64,000 bases of DNA from Bradysia coprophila (taxonomy: Eukaryota; Arthropoda; Insecta; Diptera; Sciaridae). Of the stretch, positions 13,990 to 26,106 are shown piece by piece. Below the pieces are notes generated by a model, which searched no databases, was not told where the DNA came from, and was given only the letters and a program-made list of their open reading frames with translations. The DNA is taken from assembly GCF_014529535.1 (NCBI RefSeq), contig NW_023503313.1, forward strand, positions 496,001 to 560,000. The letters run 5' to 3'. Made by a program: the position numbers and the translations under genes. How positions within the stretch are numbered: position 1 is the first letter of the stretch; the number at the start of each line of letters is the position of its first letter.

Positions 13990-16900
13990 ATGGATAATGA
14001 CAGCGGTGATGAAAATCAGGCACAAGATGGAGAAGATGATGACCTTAGTCCCGAACGATTGCTCGTCGACGAATATTTTCAAGAAATTGCACAAAAGTCT
14101 GCCACTGTGAGAATTGAATTTTTTTGTTTAATTTACAAACGAAAATCATGACTTCTTTACAGACAATTAAACAATTGCAAAAAGAATTGAATGCCGCAGC
14201 GGCCGATGATGTACAACGATTGATAAATATTAGTCAGAACTTGCGGCAAGCATTAATTGAACAGCAATCTGAAAATGCACGAATGCAGAATGAAGTTAAA
14301 ATTGCTGTGGGAAAAGTTTCCGAAGCATTTGCAATATCACAATCCGATCAAGACACGATCAAAAAGTTAAAAGACGAAATAGGCAAGTGCAATGATTTAT
14401 AATGTAAATTTCGTAAGGTATAACAAACTACCGTTGATCGATTTATTATTGTTAATGTTCAAGTTGTTGATCGATATACGGAAAAAAATGTTTGAACATA
14501 GGAATTTGCCGGAATTTCCTTTACAAAAATTAGATTAAAAAAAGCATTTTAATCCACGGATTAGCGTACATCTCAGTCGTCTCACGAAGAAAATTCAAAG
14601 TGTTTTGACGCCAAGTTGAGAAAGGGCTCGAGGGTTGTGACATCTGTTAACGACACCAACGACCAAAAAACCTTGCGAATATCTTGGTTTAAAAATAGAG
14701 CAAAATTTATGTTAAACGATAGAAGTAATAGATTTTATGTCAATATATTTGAAATTATTAGATGAAATTAAATCACCTGTTACGGATAGCAATCATTCAT
14801 TATAGATATCAAAAGTAAAAAAACAACATCTCAGTAATGAGGTCTTATTCAAATAAATGAAGTAAAAGATTTGAAATCCATCTCTTGAAAATACTTAGAT
14901 CAAATGAAGTAATAAATCCGAGAGTAAAACTGTTGCTATGCTTGTCAACTGTGAAGGGTTAACAACTATCCCTGAAGCTGCCTTCTGTGAACGTTAATTT
15001 CTATTTACGGAATAATAAATTATGAAGTAAATGAACAGGAAAATGAAGATCATTCAGACATCCCATCCCAGAAGAAAAAGTTTATGGTTCAGAGGTCTAT
15101 GCCATAGAGTAATTTAGCTTCTAGGACGGTAGCGATTTTTGGATAGATGAAGGTGGAGGTGAATGAATACCGCCTTTGCTACCGTGTTAATACACTTAAT
15201 ACACAAGATTTGTAGGACAATCTTTGTATTCTTAATTATAGAACTTTCGTGGAAACAAACGGATGCCGCCAAAACACGTGAGCAATTAATCCAACACCAA
15301 CTCCAAGAATTGCATGCAAAAATCGAAAAGCTTCAGGCTGACGCTAGCCGTTCCGAAGGGAAAAAGTAAGTTACACTTGATTTGTTACGAAACTGACATC
15401 AAAATACTTAAAATATTGTTGATTTTTGTCGATTATTCCATTCTTTCGTTTCCTTCTGTAGTGTCGATGTTGATATGGTTCTAGCGAAACATGCCGACTC
15501 AATGTTACGGGAACGTGATCGTTTGCTTACAGAGGTGAGCGAAACGTCTCGTCGACTGGAAATTCAGAAAGCAACCATAGAGGACATTGAAAAGAAGCGA
15601 ATGGATCTCGAAATTAAAAACAAAGAACTTTGCAAAATCCTGGACGTGGGTGCACTTAAAATTATTGTAAAATGTAATGTCGGCAACTCTGTAAAATGAC
15701 TTTCCAGGAGACAGCTAGTGATGCCTTCAAGGACAAGCGGTTAATTGAGCAGTTGAAGAATGACATAGGCCAGATGACATCGGAAAAGGAGACTTTTGTT
15801 GAAGATATTCAATGCTATCGGATTCAGAACGAGAGTCTCATGGCGAATAACGCTCAACTGAAATTTAAGAACTCGGCTGTGAAAACGAATTTGGAGAAAA
15901 TCAATAATTTACAAATTCTGACGCAAGCGAAATATCTGAAGGCAACTGCTGAATATGAGGCCCTGCTGGTCACGAAAGACAAAATTCAACTGGAACTGGA
16001 TCAATTGAAGAATTTGCTGAAACTCAAGGAGAGCGATAGCAATGCTCTTTCAAAGGAAAATGCCAAACTGACGAAAGAAAACGTTGGATGCCATAAAAGG
16101 ATCATGACTTTGGAGAATATAAAGGGCGATCAGCACAGTGAGATTACGAGACTTAGGTAAGAAATGTACATCTTCCCTAAAATAAGAACAATTGTACTGA
16201 ATGATCGTAAATGCCGCAGCAATAATACGGTAACATTGCAAAAGGAATGCGATATCAATTTAAAAGCATTCTCCGATATGAAGAAAAAAGCGGACGACAT
16301 GCTGAGGGAACGAGATTTGGAAAGGAAAAAATCTCAGAAGCAAGAGGGTAAGGCGAAAAATGAAATATTTCGAAACTACACCGAATGTTTGAGTTGACAA
16401 TATGTTCAAGGTGTTATCAGCGAACAGGTGGAAATCATAGCTTTGCATGAGAATCACATAAAAACTCTCAACCAGGAAATTAAGCAGCACATACTGGAAG
16501 AGACTACTCTAAATTCGACAATCAAGAAGACTGAAAAAGACCGGAACAATGCGATTGAAAGGGGAATTGTTTTAGAAGAAAAATTGGAAGAAGCTCAAGG
16601 TAAGATCGAAGGGACATTTCAATTCAGAATTTTTTTTTGTTTCATTTCATGGGGAGGAGAGAGAAGAGCGTGGCACTTATTTCCGTTGAAATATTCAACT
16701 AATTGTGGGGCAGGTTTTGCAATTTTTCATTCGGTTTCTTCTCACTCCCTCTCGTAAAGACAATTAATTTTGTTTGAATTGCTGGTTTACTGTGTCTCTA
16801 TTCCGATATCAATCTTTGATTCTTAATCTGTTTTTTTGCCTGAAATAATTGTTTGGACTTGCAGAGGATCTTCAGACAAAATCTAACCAAATTACCGAAC

Positions 16901-18527
16901 TGACTGAGAAGACTCGTGAATTGAATTTTAAAATTGCATCGGTCGAACAAGTATACGAAACAACACGCAGACAATGCCACACGCTACAACGGAATCTTCA
17001 GTCTGTGACCGAGGACCGAGATGATTTGAAGAGTCGCTTGAGTGTTTGTCATGAAACTCAAATCCGATTTCCGTTTGATTTTTCCAACAAAATCATTTTC
17101 GTCATTTAGATGTTCACGGAGAAAAATCAACACTTGAAGGAGGACATCGACAAGAAAGTAAACGAATTGCAGCACACCGTTCGCGTTGTTAATAAATTGG
17201 AGAAAGAACGGACATTGTTGAAAATGGAAATTCAAAATTATTCAGTTACATTGCAGCATACACGTACGGAATTGAAGGAAAAGAAAATGGAAATTGAGCG
17301 TCTGTATAAGCAGATTTCGGTAAAAACAGAATCGTCAAACTTTGTAGAATTAAATTCCATTCAATCAAACAATTGTGTGTGCATAGGATGACGATGCAAA
17401 AATTAAAAAGCTGACCTTAGAGATGGAAAGTTGTCGCCAAGAGAAGGACATCATTAACAATCAACTGGTGCAAAAGTTAGAGGAAATTGGTCTTTTAAAC
17501 GAAAAAATTAACACAATGCAAATAGCTCTGAACAGAGGTACATACGGAAACAAAAAGGGGTCTCAAGTGTAGTCGAACCCTTTCTGATACCATCACCAGG
17601 ACTCGAGGTAAAATCCGGTTGACTCAATTTCAGGTGAATCACAGTATAACAAAAGACTGGAAGATGTTCGTCTACTCAAAATTGAAATTTCGAATTTGAT
17701 TTCGCAACGAAACCTACTCACCAGAGGATTGGCTAATACAGCCGATATGCGGCAAGAAGTTTTACAATTGAACAGAGTATTGACGCAAGAACGTGTCCGC
17801 GCCAGAGCCCTGGAACAAGAATTGGTTTCGTCAATGAATGTGCATCGATGGCGTAAATTAACCGGAAAGGATCCAGATAGAATGGAGCTCATTGTTAAAA
17901 TTCAGGCATTGCAGAAGTTAGTGTACCGCGTATTCTGGTTTGTTTTGAGTGTTTTACAAATTCTCTCACCTATTCTCTCAGGCGAATTCTTAGCCAAACT
18001 GTGCAGGCCACTGAACGTGAACACGAATTGGAAGAGCAGCAAAAGCTTTATTCATCGCTGAAGCAGTTTATGCAAAAGTTACCCAGTCACACAATAAAGG
18101 ATAAACTGAACGCAACGCAGGTTGGTTTCGGCATGGCCCTAAAGTACAATTACTCATATTCTTCCTTTTTAAGCGTGCACTGACGGCTAAAACCAAAAAG
18201 GTTAGAGCTCTTTCGGCTGAAATAAACGTAAATGAAATGGAATTCAAATCGAGAGACGACCAAATTGAACTGTTCAAAAGTCAACTGTTAGAGCTCAAAC
18301 AGGAGTTATTGAAAGAGGTCAGTCAGATCGTAGAATTTCGTTTGCCATAAAATCTTACAAATCAAAAATTTCATTAACAACAGAAAAAGGAAAAACAAAA
18401 ATTCAAAGATGAACTTCGTGCCATCAAGTCTGAAATTGATACCACGCATTACTATCAAGGGGGACACAGTTTCAAAGGATTCGTTAATGGAAAATTTCCT
18501 TCTAGTAGTCGATTAGATCTCAGCTAA
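13990..18527 (+). CDS. CFAP58: Cilia- and flagella-associated protein 58 (CFAP58/CCDC147 family), 14 exons
   Basis: Exons: 13990-14106, 14163-14382, 15242-15365, 15462-15645, 15708-16156, 16220-16347, 16411-16599, 16865-17043, 17110-17319, 17387-17537, 17634-17916, 17982-18120, 18174-18317, 18384-18527. They join in frame to 886 aa, close to the 872 aa of human CFAP58. The start has a strong context (CACC-ATG-G) and follows an acidic N-terminus. The protein is almost wholly coiled coil. Family hallmarks are LNRGESQYNKRLEDVRLLK (exon 10/11 junction) and NVHRWRKL near residue 719, followed by LIVKIQALQKRIL. CFAP58 acts in motile cilia and sperm-tail assembly; testis expression is expected but not shown here. 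Intron 2 has a GC donor (AG-GCAAGT). The exon 8 donor (17044, GTTTGT) is the least certain junction, chosen because it keeps frame. Confidence 0.93.
14383..15241 (+). other. CFAP58 intron 2, GC-AG class
   Basis: 859 bp, the longest CFAP58 intron. Joining at AG-GCAAGT (donor) and TTATAG (acceptor) gives an uninterrupted frame whose junction residues (IELSWKQTDAA) fit the conserved block of the family. No GT donor nearby restores that frame. It is otherwise AT-rich and I see no repeat in it. Confidence 0.8.
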
Positions 18528-18601
18528 ATTTTCGTAATTGACAACCGGGGAAACCAAAAAACATTTTGAGTCAAACGTATTTCTGTTTCGCAAAATATAA
18601 A

Positions 18602-18607
18602 AATAAA
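18602..18607 (+). terminator. CFAP58 polyadenylation signal
   Basis: AATAAA about 75 bp after the CFAP58 stop codon; the first good signal downstream. Confidence 0.6.
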
Positions 18608-19077
18608 ACAGAATTCATCGTCTCTTCTTTACAACAGAAACATCGAAAGGAAGGAATTGAAAATTTCACTTAGAGTAACCAGTCACTGATTAAATAACCC
18701 TTCCTGAGGAAAACCTCCATTGCCAACTGCAACTGACAAACTAAACAGATCGAGCAATATTCGAACTGGAAAGATTATACACCCAGAAAAAGAAACTTCA
18801 GACAATACTCCGCGTATGTGTAAAATTCATCGAAACGGTATGATATACATCATCGACATATATGATACATGGACAATGTTTGCTATACGTGGGACACGTA
18901 GTTACGTATTTCGATTGTCGGATTTGAACATTCATGTGCTACGTATTGTAGTGATGTACGTGTAATGTGAATAACTTACGGGTGGGACGGAAATTAAACG
19001 CACATCACGTATGTTTAACGTATATAGTGGATGTTGGTCTTAAACATTGAGTTTGGATCACATTTATTTATATTTCT
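18608..19077. other. Intergenic spacer
   Basis: AT-rich DNA between the CFAP58 3' end and a fold-back element. Repeated TACGTG-like words occur around 18890-18965, but I see no gene or clear regulatory site. Confidence 0.5.
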
Positions 19078-19081
19078 TAAC

Positions 19082-20375
19082 GGTGAAATTTTTTTTGAAT
19101 CGGACAAACCATTTTTGTTTCCGGACGTTTATGGTGCTATCGATAGGGCGAATTCAAGGTGATCATTTCGTAGAAGAAGTTTTTTTATTTGACCTCTCCG
19201 GCTCGGGGCGACTCTAAGAAAATTTGAAAATTTTAAACTCATGACTTTTTCAGAAAATTTTTCCCCGAAATGAAACGACCCAGCCGGTTTTGATCTAATG
19301 GTAGTTTGTAGAGAATTTTATGTTGTTTTTCTTGGTCTTAATCGGCAATAGTTGAAATAAAACTTTTTCGTTCTTCTTTGGTGCTATATTTCGGGCTCGG
19401 CTTTGTATCTTCAGGCTATACATTATTTAACAAAATTACAATAAAAATCGTCTATATTGTGCGCAAGCGGTTTGTTTACCTTTGGCAGAAATATTAAGAC
19501 CAAGAAAAACAACATAAAATTCTGAAACCAACGGCAAAGAAACACAAAATAACAGTTTGTAGAGAATTGACAGACGATTCTAATAAAAGTATCGCCGGGT
19601 CGAAAGGTTGTAGCTGTGAGTCAGGGTGAGGCATCAAAGTCCAATTTTATGGTTTTGTCAATGAGCACCCCAACCGATTTTTCATTTTATTGGCATAAAA
19701 TGAAGGCTAGCGCATCCCATTTAACATATCAAAAAATTGGGAGGGGGTTTTTCAATTTTTTCAAATAATGGGTGCCCACATTCCTCAGATTTTTTAATGG
19801 AAATGTATGGAAAGTTTGACTAAAAATGAAATTAATTGCTATGTATTGGTTGACGCTGGTCTGCCAAACAGTTATATGCACTAAAAAGAACTTAAACATT
19901 TTTACTTTGTGAATAGTGGACAACTTTCATAGATTTTCTTGACAAAGTTCAAGTCTATAGACATACAGATCATTGAGTACTTCTGGTCACCGAATGACTA
20001 CTGATAGTGTAAGCCAATAAAATGAGAAATCGGTTGGGGTGCTCATTGACAAAACCATAAAATTGGAATTTGATGCCTCACCCTGACTCACAGCTACAAC
20101 CTTTCGACCCGGCGATACTTTTATTAGAATCGTCTGTCAATTCTCTACAAACTACCATTAGATCAAAACCGGCCGGGTCGTTTTATTTCGGGGAAAAATT
20201 TTCTGAAAAAGTCATGAAGTTAAAATTTTCAAATTTTCTTAGAGTCGCCCCAAGCAGGAGAGGTCGTTTAAAAAAAAACTTCTTCTACGAAATGATCACC
20301 TTGAAATTCCCTATCGACAGCGCCATAAACGTCCGGAAACAAAAATGGTGTGTCCGATTCAAAAAAATTTTCACC
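19082..20375. mobile_element. Fold-back DNA element with TAAC target duplication and a nested insertion
   Basis: The outer arms begin GGTGAAATTTTTTTTGAATC and end with its near reverse complement, TTTTCACC. TAAC flanks both ends (19078-19081 and 20376-20379). The arms run inward to about 19700 and 20010 and cover the block GAGTCAGGGTGAGGCATC. The left arm is interrupted by a separate 236-bp insertion (19318-19553). No transposase is visible. The tip resembles that of the element at 47017-47970, suggesting one family with 4-bp target duplications. Confidence 0.8.
19318..19553. mobile_element. 236-bp insertion nested in a fold-back arm
   Basis: It is flanked by the 15-bp direct repeat AGTTTGTAGAGAATT (19303-19317 and 19554-19568). 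The opposite arm of the host element (around 20138-20165) has one uninterrupted copy, showing the empty site. Near its ends the insert has a 25-bp inverted repeat (TTATGTTGTTTTTCTTGGTC and complement), at 19316-19340 and 19495-19519. The long target duplication suggests a retroposed (SINE-like) piece; the inverted repeat suggests a hairpin element. Class unresolved. Confidence 0.7.
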
Positions 20376-20379
20376 TAAC

Positions 20380-20814
20380 ACGACCTAATATCGACAAAAT
20401 AATTTCATTTTTTGTGAAGTAGTTTTATTTCGTAATCATATCAGAAAGTTGTTTAAGTTGGAATTATCTGAAATTGATTATAAGCGTTTTGATAATCCAA
20501 CCCTATCTTGCCATCAAGTCGACTTAAATTCAATTATGTTAAAAAACGACATATAATTTTTTATGTGCGATACTTTATAACGTTCTATGCGTAACTATAC
20601 GCCACACACGTATATGGCTTTTAAAGTACGCTTCAACAATAAGAAGTGTCAACCAACACTACTGTACTGCAACATTAGAAAGATCGTTGGCTCATGATCC
20701 AGAGGTCACCGGTTCAATTCCCAAAGAAGTCAATTTTTAATTTGAGATATTTGTTACCAATAGCTGCTAAAATACATAATAACTACTATAAGCTGCTAAT
20801 ATGATGGTGTCTAG
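20380..20814. other. Spacer with a tRNA-like fragment
   Basis: AT-rich spacer between two fold-back elements. At about 20677-20724 there is a segment resembling the 3' half of a methionine tRNA: a TTGG/CCAG stem, a loop containing CTCATGA, then GGTTCAATTCC, which matches the B-box consensus. No acceptor stem or A box is present, so it is a tRNA-derived SINE head or a decayed pseudogene. Confidence 0.35.
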
Positions 20815-23035
20815 TAGGGTGGGTCGATTTTAACAACTTGAAAATCCACACCTAGTGGCATGTGTAGCTTACCAAAACTAGTCAAACTGCATCATTACTT
20901 TTTCTTTTCCGAATACTTTTGAGTACCGCACAATAGATTGAATGGGTCTGTCAGGCTTCTTTGAAATTTTCACAGATTTTTTTTTGAAAAAAGCTTTGCA
21001 AAGCCTTGTAGAGGCTGAAATAGACTGAAACAAACAAAATCAACTTAATTTGAAAAAATCGGTGCAGTCGAAGTGAAAAAATGTACATTTTCTATATAAT
21101 AATGGGGGTCTGTCAACTTTGAACCATCATAATGTACAATAAACTTCCTCAAATTTGATTAAATCTTTCTATTAGAGTTAATATAGGTAAAAACGACAAT
21201 GATGTATATTGTCGAATGTCTCTGATGGATTATTACCGGAGCAATAGTTCCAGAGGTCTATTAGCGAAAAACTTTCATGTTAAAAACGTCATTTTTCGAA
21301 GTAGTAGATTCTGATGTTAGAACGAAATATGTTCCTTCGAATCTACTGCTACTACAACGCTATATAAATGCATTTCAGATTAGGTTGATATTTCCAAACA
21401 TTTCTTACACATGTTGAGCAAACATTGAAAATCATGTCCGACCACGAAACAGAATGGGAAACGTTTCGATGCGTGTTCACATGTAAAATATTCTACAGTT
21501 TCTCTGGGAGATGCGGGAAATCAGAAACAAAACTACATTTTTTATTTACATCTTTAAAAAAAATTCTATTTAAAATCGCTTGATAAGATTTTAGTGTAGA
21601 CAATTGAGTCGTACAACTTTACTATTGCATAGAAAAATAGGTCAGCATCCTCTTAAATTTTTTGTGTAACAGTAACTTATTAACCGTACGAACGGTATTT
21701 GATATGGGTGACCCTGTTTTGGAATAAATATCGTGCAATGCCCAGGTCCTCTGTCTATGTACGCCATAAACCAGACAAAATTAAATTTCGTTTCGCCTCC
21801 ATTGCGTTTGATGTAAGTGACCAATTTTTCCAGAATTGCAGATTATTTCCAGATTCTGGACAGTATCGACTGATATTTTAGACCATTTTTAACATGGGTG
21901 ACCAAATTTAGAAACAAATATCGTGCAATGCCGAGGTCCTCTGTCTATGAGGACCATAAACCAGGCAAAATTCATTTTCCCTTCGCTTCCATTGCATTTG
22001 ATGTACGGTATCACTGTCTTCAAGATTCACAGAATTCTGCAGAGTCTTCGAAACATGTTTCGGATCGGAGTGTTTCGATTTGTTTGACTTGGTACAATTT
22101 TATTTGGTTATTTTTGGAACCTTCTACTGTATACTTTGTATTTGGTTGTTGTAGAACTCTGAGAGTATCTCACATTCACATTGTGATCAGCCACGAAACT
22201 GGAGACATAGAATTTTCACAGTTAAAAAAATCGATTCTTCATGTTTTAGCCAAAAATCCAAAGGTGTTTCTTCGTACGGTTAATAAGTTACTGTTACACA
22301 AAAAATTTAAGAGGATGCTGACCTATTTTTCTATGCAATAGTAAAGTTGTACGACTCAATTGTCTACACTAAAATCTTATCAAGCGATTTTAAATAGAAT
22401 TTTTTTTTAAAAGATGTAAATAAAAAATGTAGTTTTGTTTCTGATTTCCCGCATCTCCCTGCCAGTTATTCCTAACTCAGTTTCAGTTGTCGCAAGGAAA
22501 TCTGTAGATTCGAAGGAACATATTTCGTTCTAACATCAGAATCTACTACTTCGAAAAATGACGTTTTTAACATGATTTTTTTTTCTAATAGACCTCTGGA
22601 ACTATTACTTCGGTAATAATCAATCAGAGACATTCCGACAATATACATCATTGTCGTTTTTACCTATTTTAACTCTAATAGAAAGATGTAATCAAATTTG
22701 AGGAAGTTTATTGTACATTATGATGGTTCAAAGTTGACAGACCCACAATATTATATAGAAAATGTACATTTTTTCACTTCGACTGCACGAATTTTTTCAA
22801 ATTAAGTTGATTTTGTTTGTTTCAGTCTATTTCATCCTCTACAAGGCTTTGCAAAGCTTTTTTCAAAAAAAAATCTGTGAAAATTTCAAAGAAGCCTGAC
22901 AAACCCATTCAATCTATTGTGCGGTACTCAAAAGTATTCGGAAAAGAAAAAGTAATGATGCAGTTTGACTAGTTTTGGCAAGCTACATATGCCGCTAGGT
23001 GTGGATTTTCAAGTTGTTAAAATCGACCCACCCTA
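20815..23035. mobile_element. 2.2-kb fold-back DNA element, TAGGGTGGGT family (copy 2)
   Basis: Long inverted arms (about 20815-21690 and 22270-23035) start TAGGGTGGGTCGATTTTAAC and end with the complement. Flanks are GTGTCTAG (20807-20814) and GTGTCTAC (23036-23043), an 8-bp target duplication with one mismatch. The core (about 21700-22260) has a direct repeat with a period near 190 bp, built round ATCGTGCAATGC and CAGGTCCTCTGTCTATG / GAGGTCCTCTGTCTATG. A 147-codon open frame (21898-22341) spans core and arm and resembles no protein I know. Probably a non-autonomous hAT-like element; the superfamily is inferred from the 8-bp duplication. Confidence 0.85.
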
Positions 23036-25530
23036 GTGTCTACCGTAGATGAATTCAATAAAATTCATATTTTTAAATCTTTGTAGAAGAGAAATACTTC
23101 TCGCACGTTTTATATTCGAGCCGGCTGTATAACTACCTTACCACACTTTTTAACAGGGGGCACATAGGAAAGTTTGCTCAGTGCACAACTATCTAGGTCA
23201 AGGTTCTGAAATAACAGATTAAGACATCACGAAGAAGAAAATCCACTAAGTTTGTCATATTTCGATGCCGAATTTTACTTCCGTTTATTTTCTGGCTGTC
23301 AACCGGGATGGCATCGGGATGGCTAGTCAGTTTATCACGCGAAGAAAAATATTTTTATAAAATACAGTAAGCTTCTGAACAAACGTGTGGAGTAGCTAAT
23401 TATACGTTAAATAACTCCTGTAATTAAATTTAAAAAAAAATTGTGAAATCGCCCACGGTCTATTCAAGAGGCTTATTTACCAAGAATAGCCGTTTCTAAC
23501 TCCCTTCCTAACATTTTTTTTTTAAATAACGTTTCGTTTTATTGAGCGAAAAAAAAGACTGCTCACAATAATGACGCAGCCAGTAAAAAATCGATCTTTT
23601 CTTTCAAAAAATCAAATTACAATAAATAAAAGTCATCTATCTTATTCTTCCTAACTGTTCTCTCTGACAAAATGTTGGCAACAACTTAGAGATGGACTGT
23701 TTGCATAATACCAATAAATGTATCTTGTTAGCCGTGTTAAAAATAGCTCGAGGTGTTGATCCCCTATTTTCTGTTCAAAATTATCTTTCAGTCTACATAA
23801 AATCTCCAAGATTGAGCTCTGGCCTTTTTTCTATAATAGCTGCTTTATTCGCTTATTCATGCAGATGCAGGTTTTAATTATAATAGCAATAAATCATATC
23901 AAGCAATAAAAGAAGAATACAACCTTGTGCACCGTTCTATCTAACAGAGTTTGTATCCAAACAATCCAAACAAAAGCTTCGCCAAAATCGGATACATTCC
24001 TGATGAAAATGTTAAGCTGAATTCAATAAAATTCAATCAACGTACAAACAAAAACTCATTCTGATCGCACTGGAATTATTCAATTTTGATAAGTATTTAA
24101 TGCAATAATTTATAATAAATTCACGTAGTTCACATTTTGGTCCGAAATGTTTTACGGTTTTCCGTATACGTTCGTTAGACAAAAGAAAAAGTGTTTGCTC
24201 TTACAGTCGAAGTTATTTCAGCTATATGAGCATTTAATTTCGTTGTGCAGTACAGGCTGATAGTGAATATCTTTCTAAAAATTGTCTAGGAACGAAGAAA
24301 CGAACAGTTTTATTATTGAAAAAAAAATCGTATTAGATGGGGTGGTAACGGTGTTCAAATTATTTCGAGAGAAAATAACAAGGACATTGTCATCCATTTT
24401 GTTATCGATTCGAAGAATTGTCTAAGAATGCTTTGCCTATGAATTCGAACATAGACAATCCGCCGAACTCGTGACCTTTAACATTCGATTTAACTCGAAA
24501 GGAATAGTTAGTATGGGTCGAATTTAGTAGTTCTTCTCAAAATTAGACTGTTAGTTGGGGTTGTCCGTACATTTTACATTGCAACAAATTCTAGATGTCT
24601 CAGTGCAGTGGGAGCAACAGTAATGTTCTATTCTGTTATAATTTTAACTTGCTAACATATGAATTTCACATTGAACGCATCCTATCTAGTCTTAAAAATT
24701 CGAACCAATTCCACAGCAGCTCTGCATTTTTCTGTTAATCTTTTATTTAATTTGATTGATGTTGTTCAGTAAAACTCGATAGGATTGTGTACAAAAGACG
24801 TCATGCTATCGCTATTAGAGGGGATGATAATGTAGAAGAAACGTGACGGTGATAAGAGATTTGGGTTATTTTTGATCTTTTTGTCGTGACACAGACTGCT
24901 ATTCTATGCATTCGTCGGCTAATTAACTTGCATGAGGACAGAGTGGGTGACGAAAGTTTGAATGAATGGTGAAATTGCGCCGTCTGAAAATAGTTCAGGA
25001 GCTTTGCTTGTCCAAATCAGGGCCTATTTTTGGGAATTTTAAGTCTAAAAAATTTCCGAAAATTCCGTAATTTCAGAAGTTTTTTCGGAGTTTTATTTTA
25101 ATGTAATACCGTACCTTTTTTACAATACCGGTTATAATACCGGCATTTTCGGTATTGAAAAGACCAAATGTAATCATGATTCATAATAAAAAATGGATTA
25201 ACACGTTTATATACTATTTTGATTCAATAGTATGTGTCATGCGTGTCATGCAGTACTAGTTTATACTGAAAACTACAACAGCGCCATATTCAGCTATGGA
25301 AAAATTGCTGACAAGTGGTAAAAACGTCAACCAATTACATGCTCTATTGGATTAGCTTTAGTCTTGTCTAAATGACAGAGTATGTGAGATGTGATTTAAT
25401 TTGCTATTTATTTTATCCGTTTCTACGAAGAAAGGAAAAAGTAGTGCAGTTGAGAGAGACAATTTTTGAGTGAACATTTACTACTTGCAACCGTTGGGCT
25501 ACCCTTTTAAACGTTGATATTTTTTGGGTT

Positions 25531-25710
25531 AATTCACGCCGTAAGAGCGGTTGAAACTCAAAATCTTTCTCACGCAATTTTTTCTCTCGCAATTCTTTCT
25601 AACGCAGCGTCATTTTCATTGAATGAAGCGTTGAAATGTATTTTTCGATTAACTTTTTCATAGACTTGTTCACTTGAAATTCAAATTTTAGATACACTTA
25701 CGGCGTGAAT
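25531..25710. repeat. Small inverted-repeat element
   Basis: AATTCACGCCGTAAG (25531-25545) and its complement CTTACGGCGTGAAT (25697-25710) bound an 180-bp segment rich in CTCACGCAATT-like words. Possibly a MITE remnant; I see no clear target duplication. Confidence 0.5.
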
Positions 25711-26044
25711 AGGTTAGAATTATTGAAAAATTAACAACAATTGTTTTGCTCAAAAATGGTCTTTATAAACTGCACTTAAGACATGATTAAGAAAAAGTAA
25801 AAACAAGGAAATGAGTCGAAGAATTTTTTTAAAATTCCACTCAAATGTGTGATATTGAAAGCAATGTGACAAGCGTGACAAGCGACAATACAGTTACGGA
25901 ATTATGAATTAGGGTGAAGTAATAGATTGAAAATAGAAATTTCCACTTCTCCACTCTTCGACGTCAAGTTAAGCACACAGATAGACACATCTGAAATCAC
26001 ATTAAGGCCAACGCACAACAGCATCTAGTGTCAGTTGGGAATCT

Positions 26045-26106
26045 GATATTTCTATTGTTAAAACCGGTTTTAACCGATTTTAGCTGATTTAAACAATAGA
26101 AATATC
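26045..26106. repeat. 62-bp hairpin
   Basis: GATATTTCTATTGTT and its exact complement AACAATAGAAATATC enclose a loop containing AAAACCGGTTTTAACCG. It could be a miniature element or a foldable RNA, and it matches no microRNA I recognise. Confidence 0.55.

Noticed and set aside
21898-22341. A 147-codon open frame
   Set aside because: It lies across the core and right arm of the 20815-23035 fold-back element, overlaps the internal direct repeat and has no recognisable domain.
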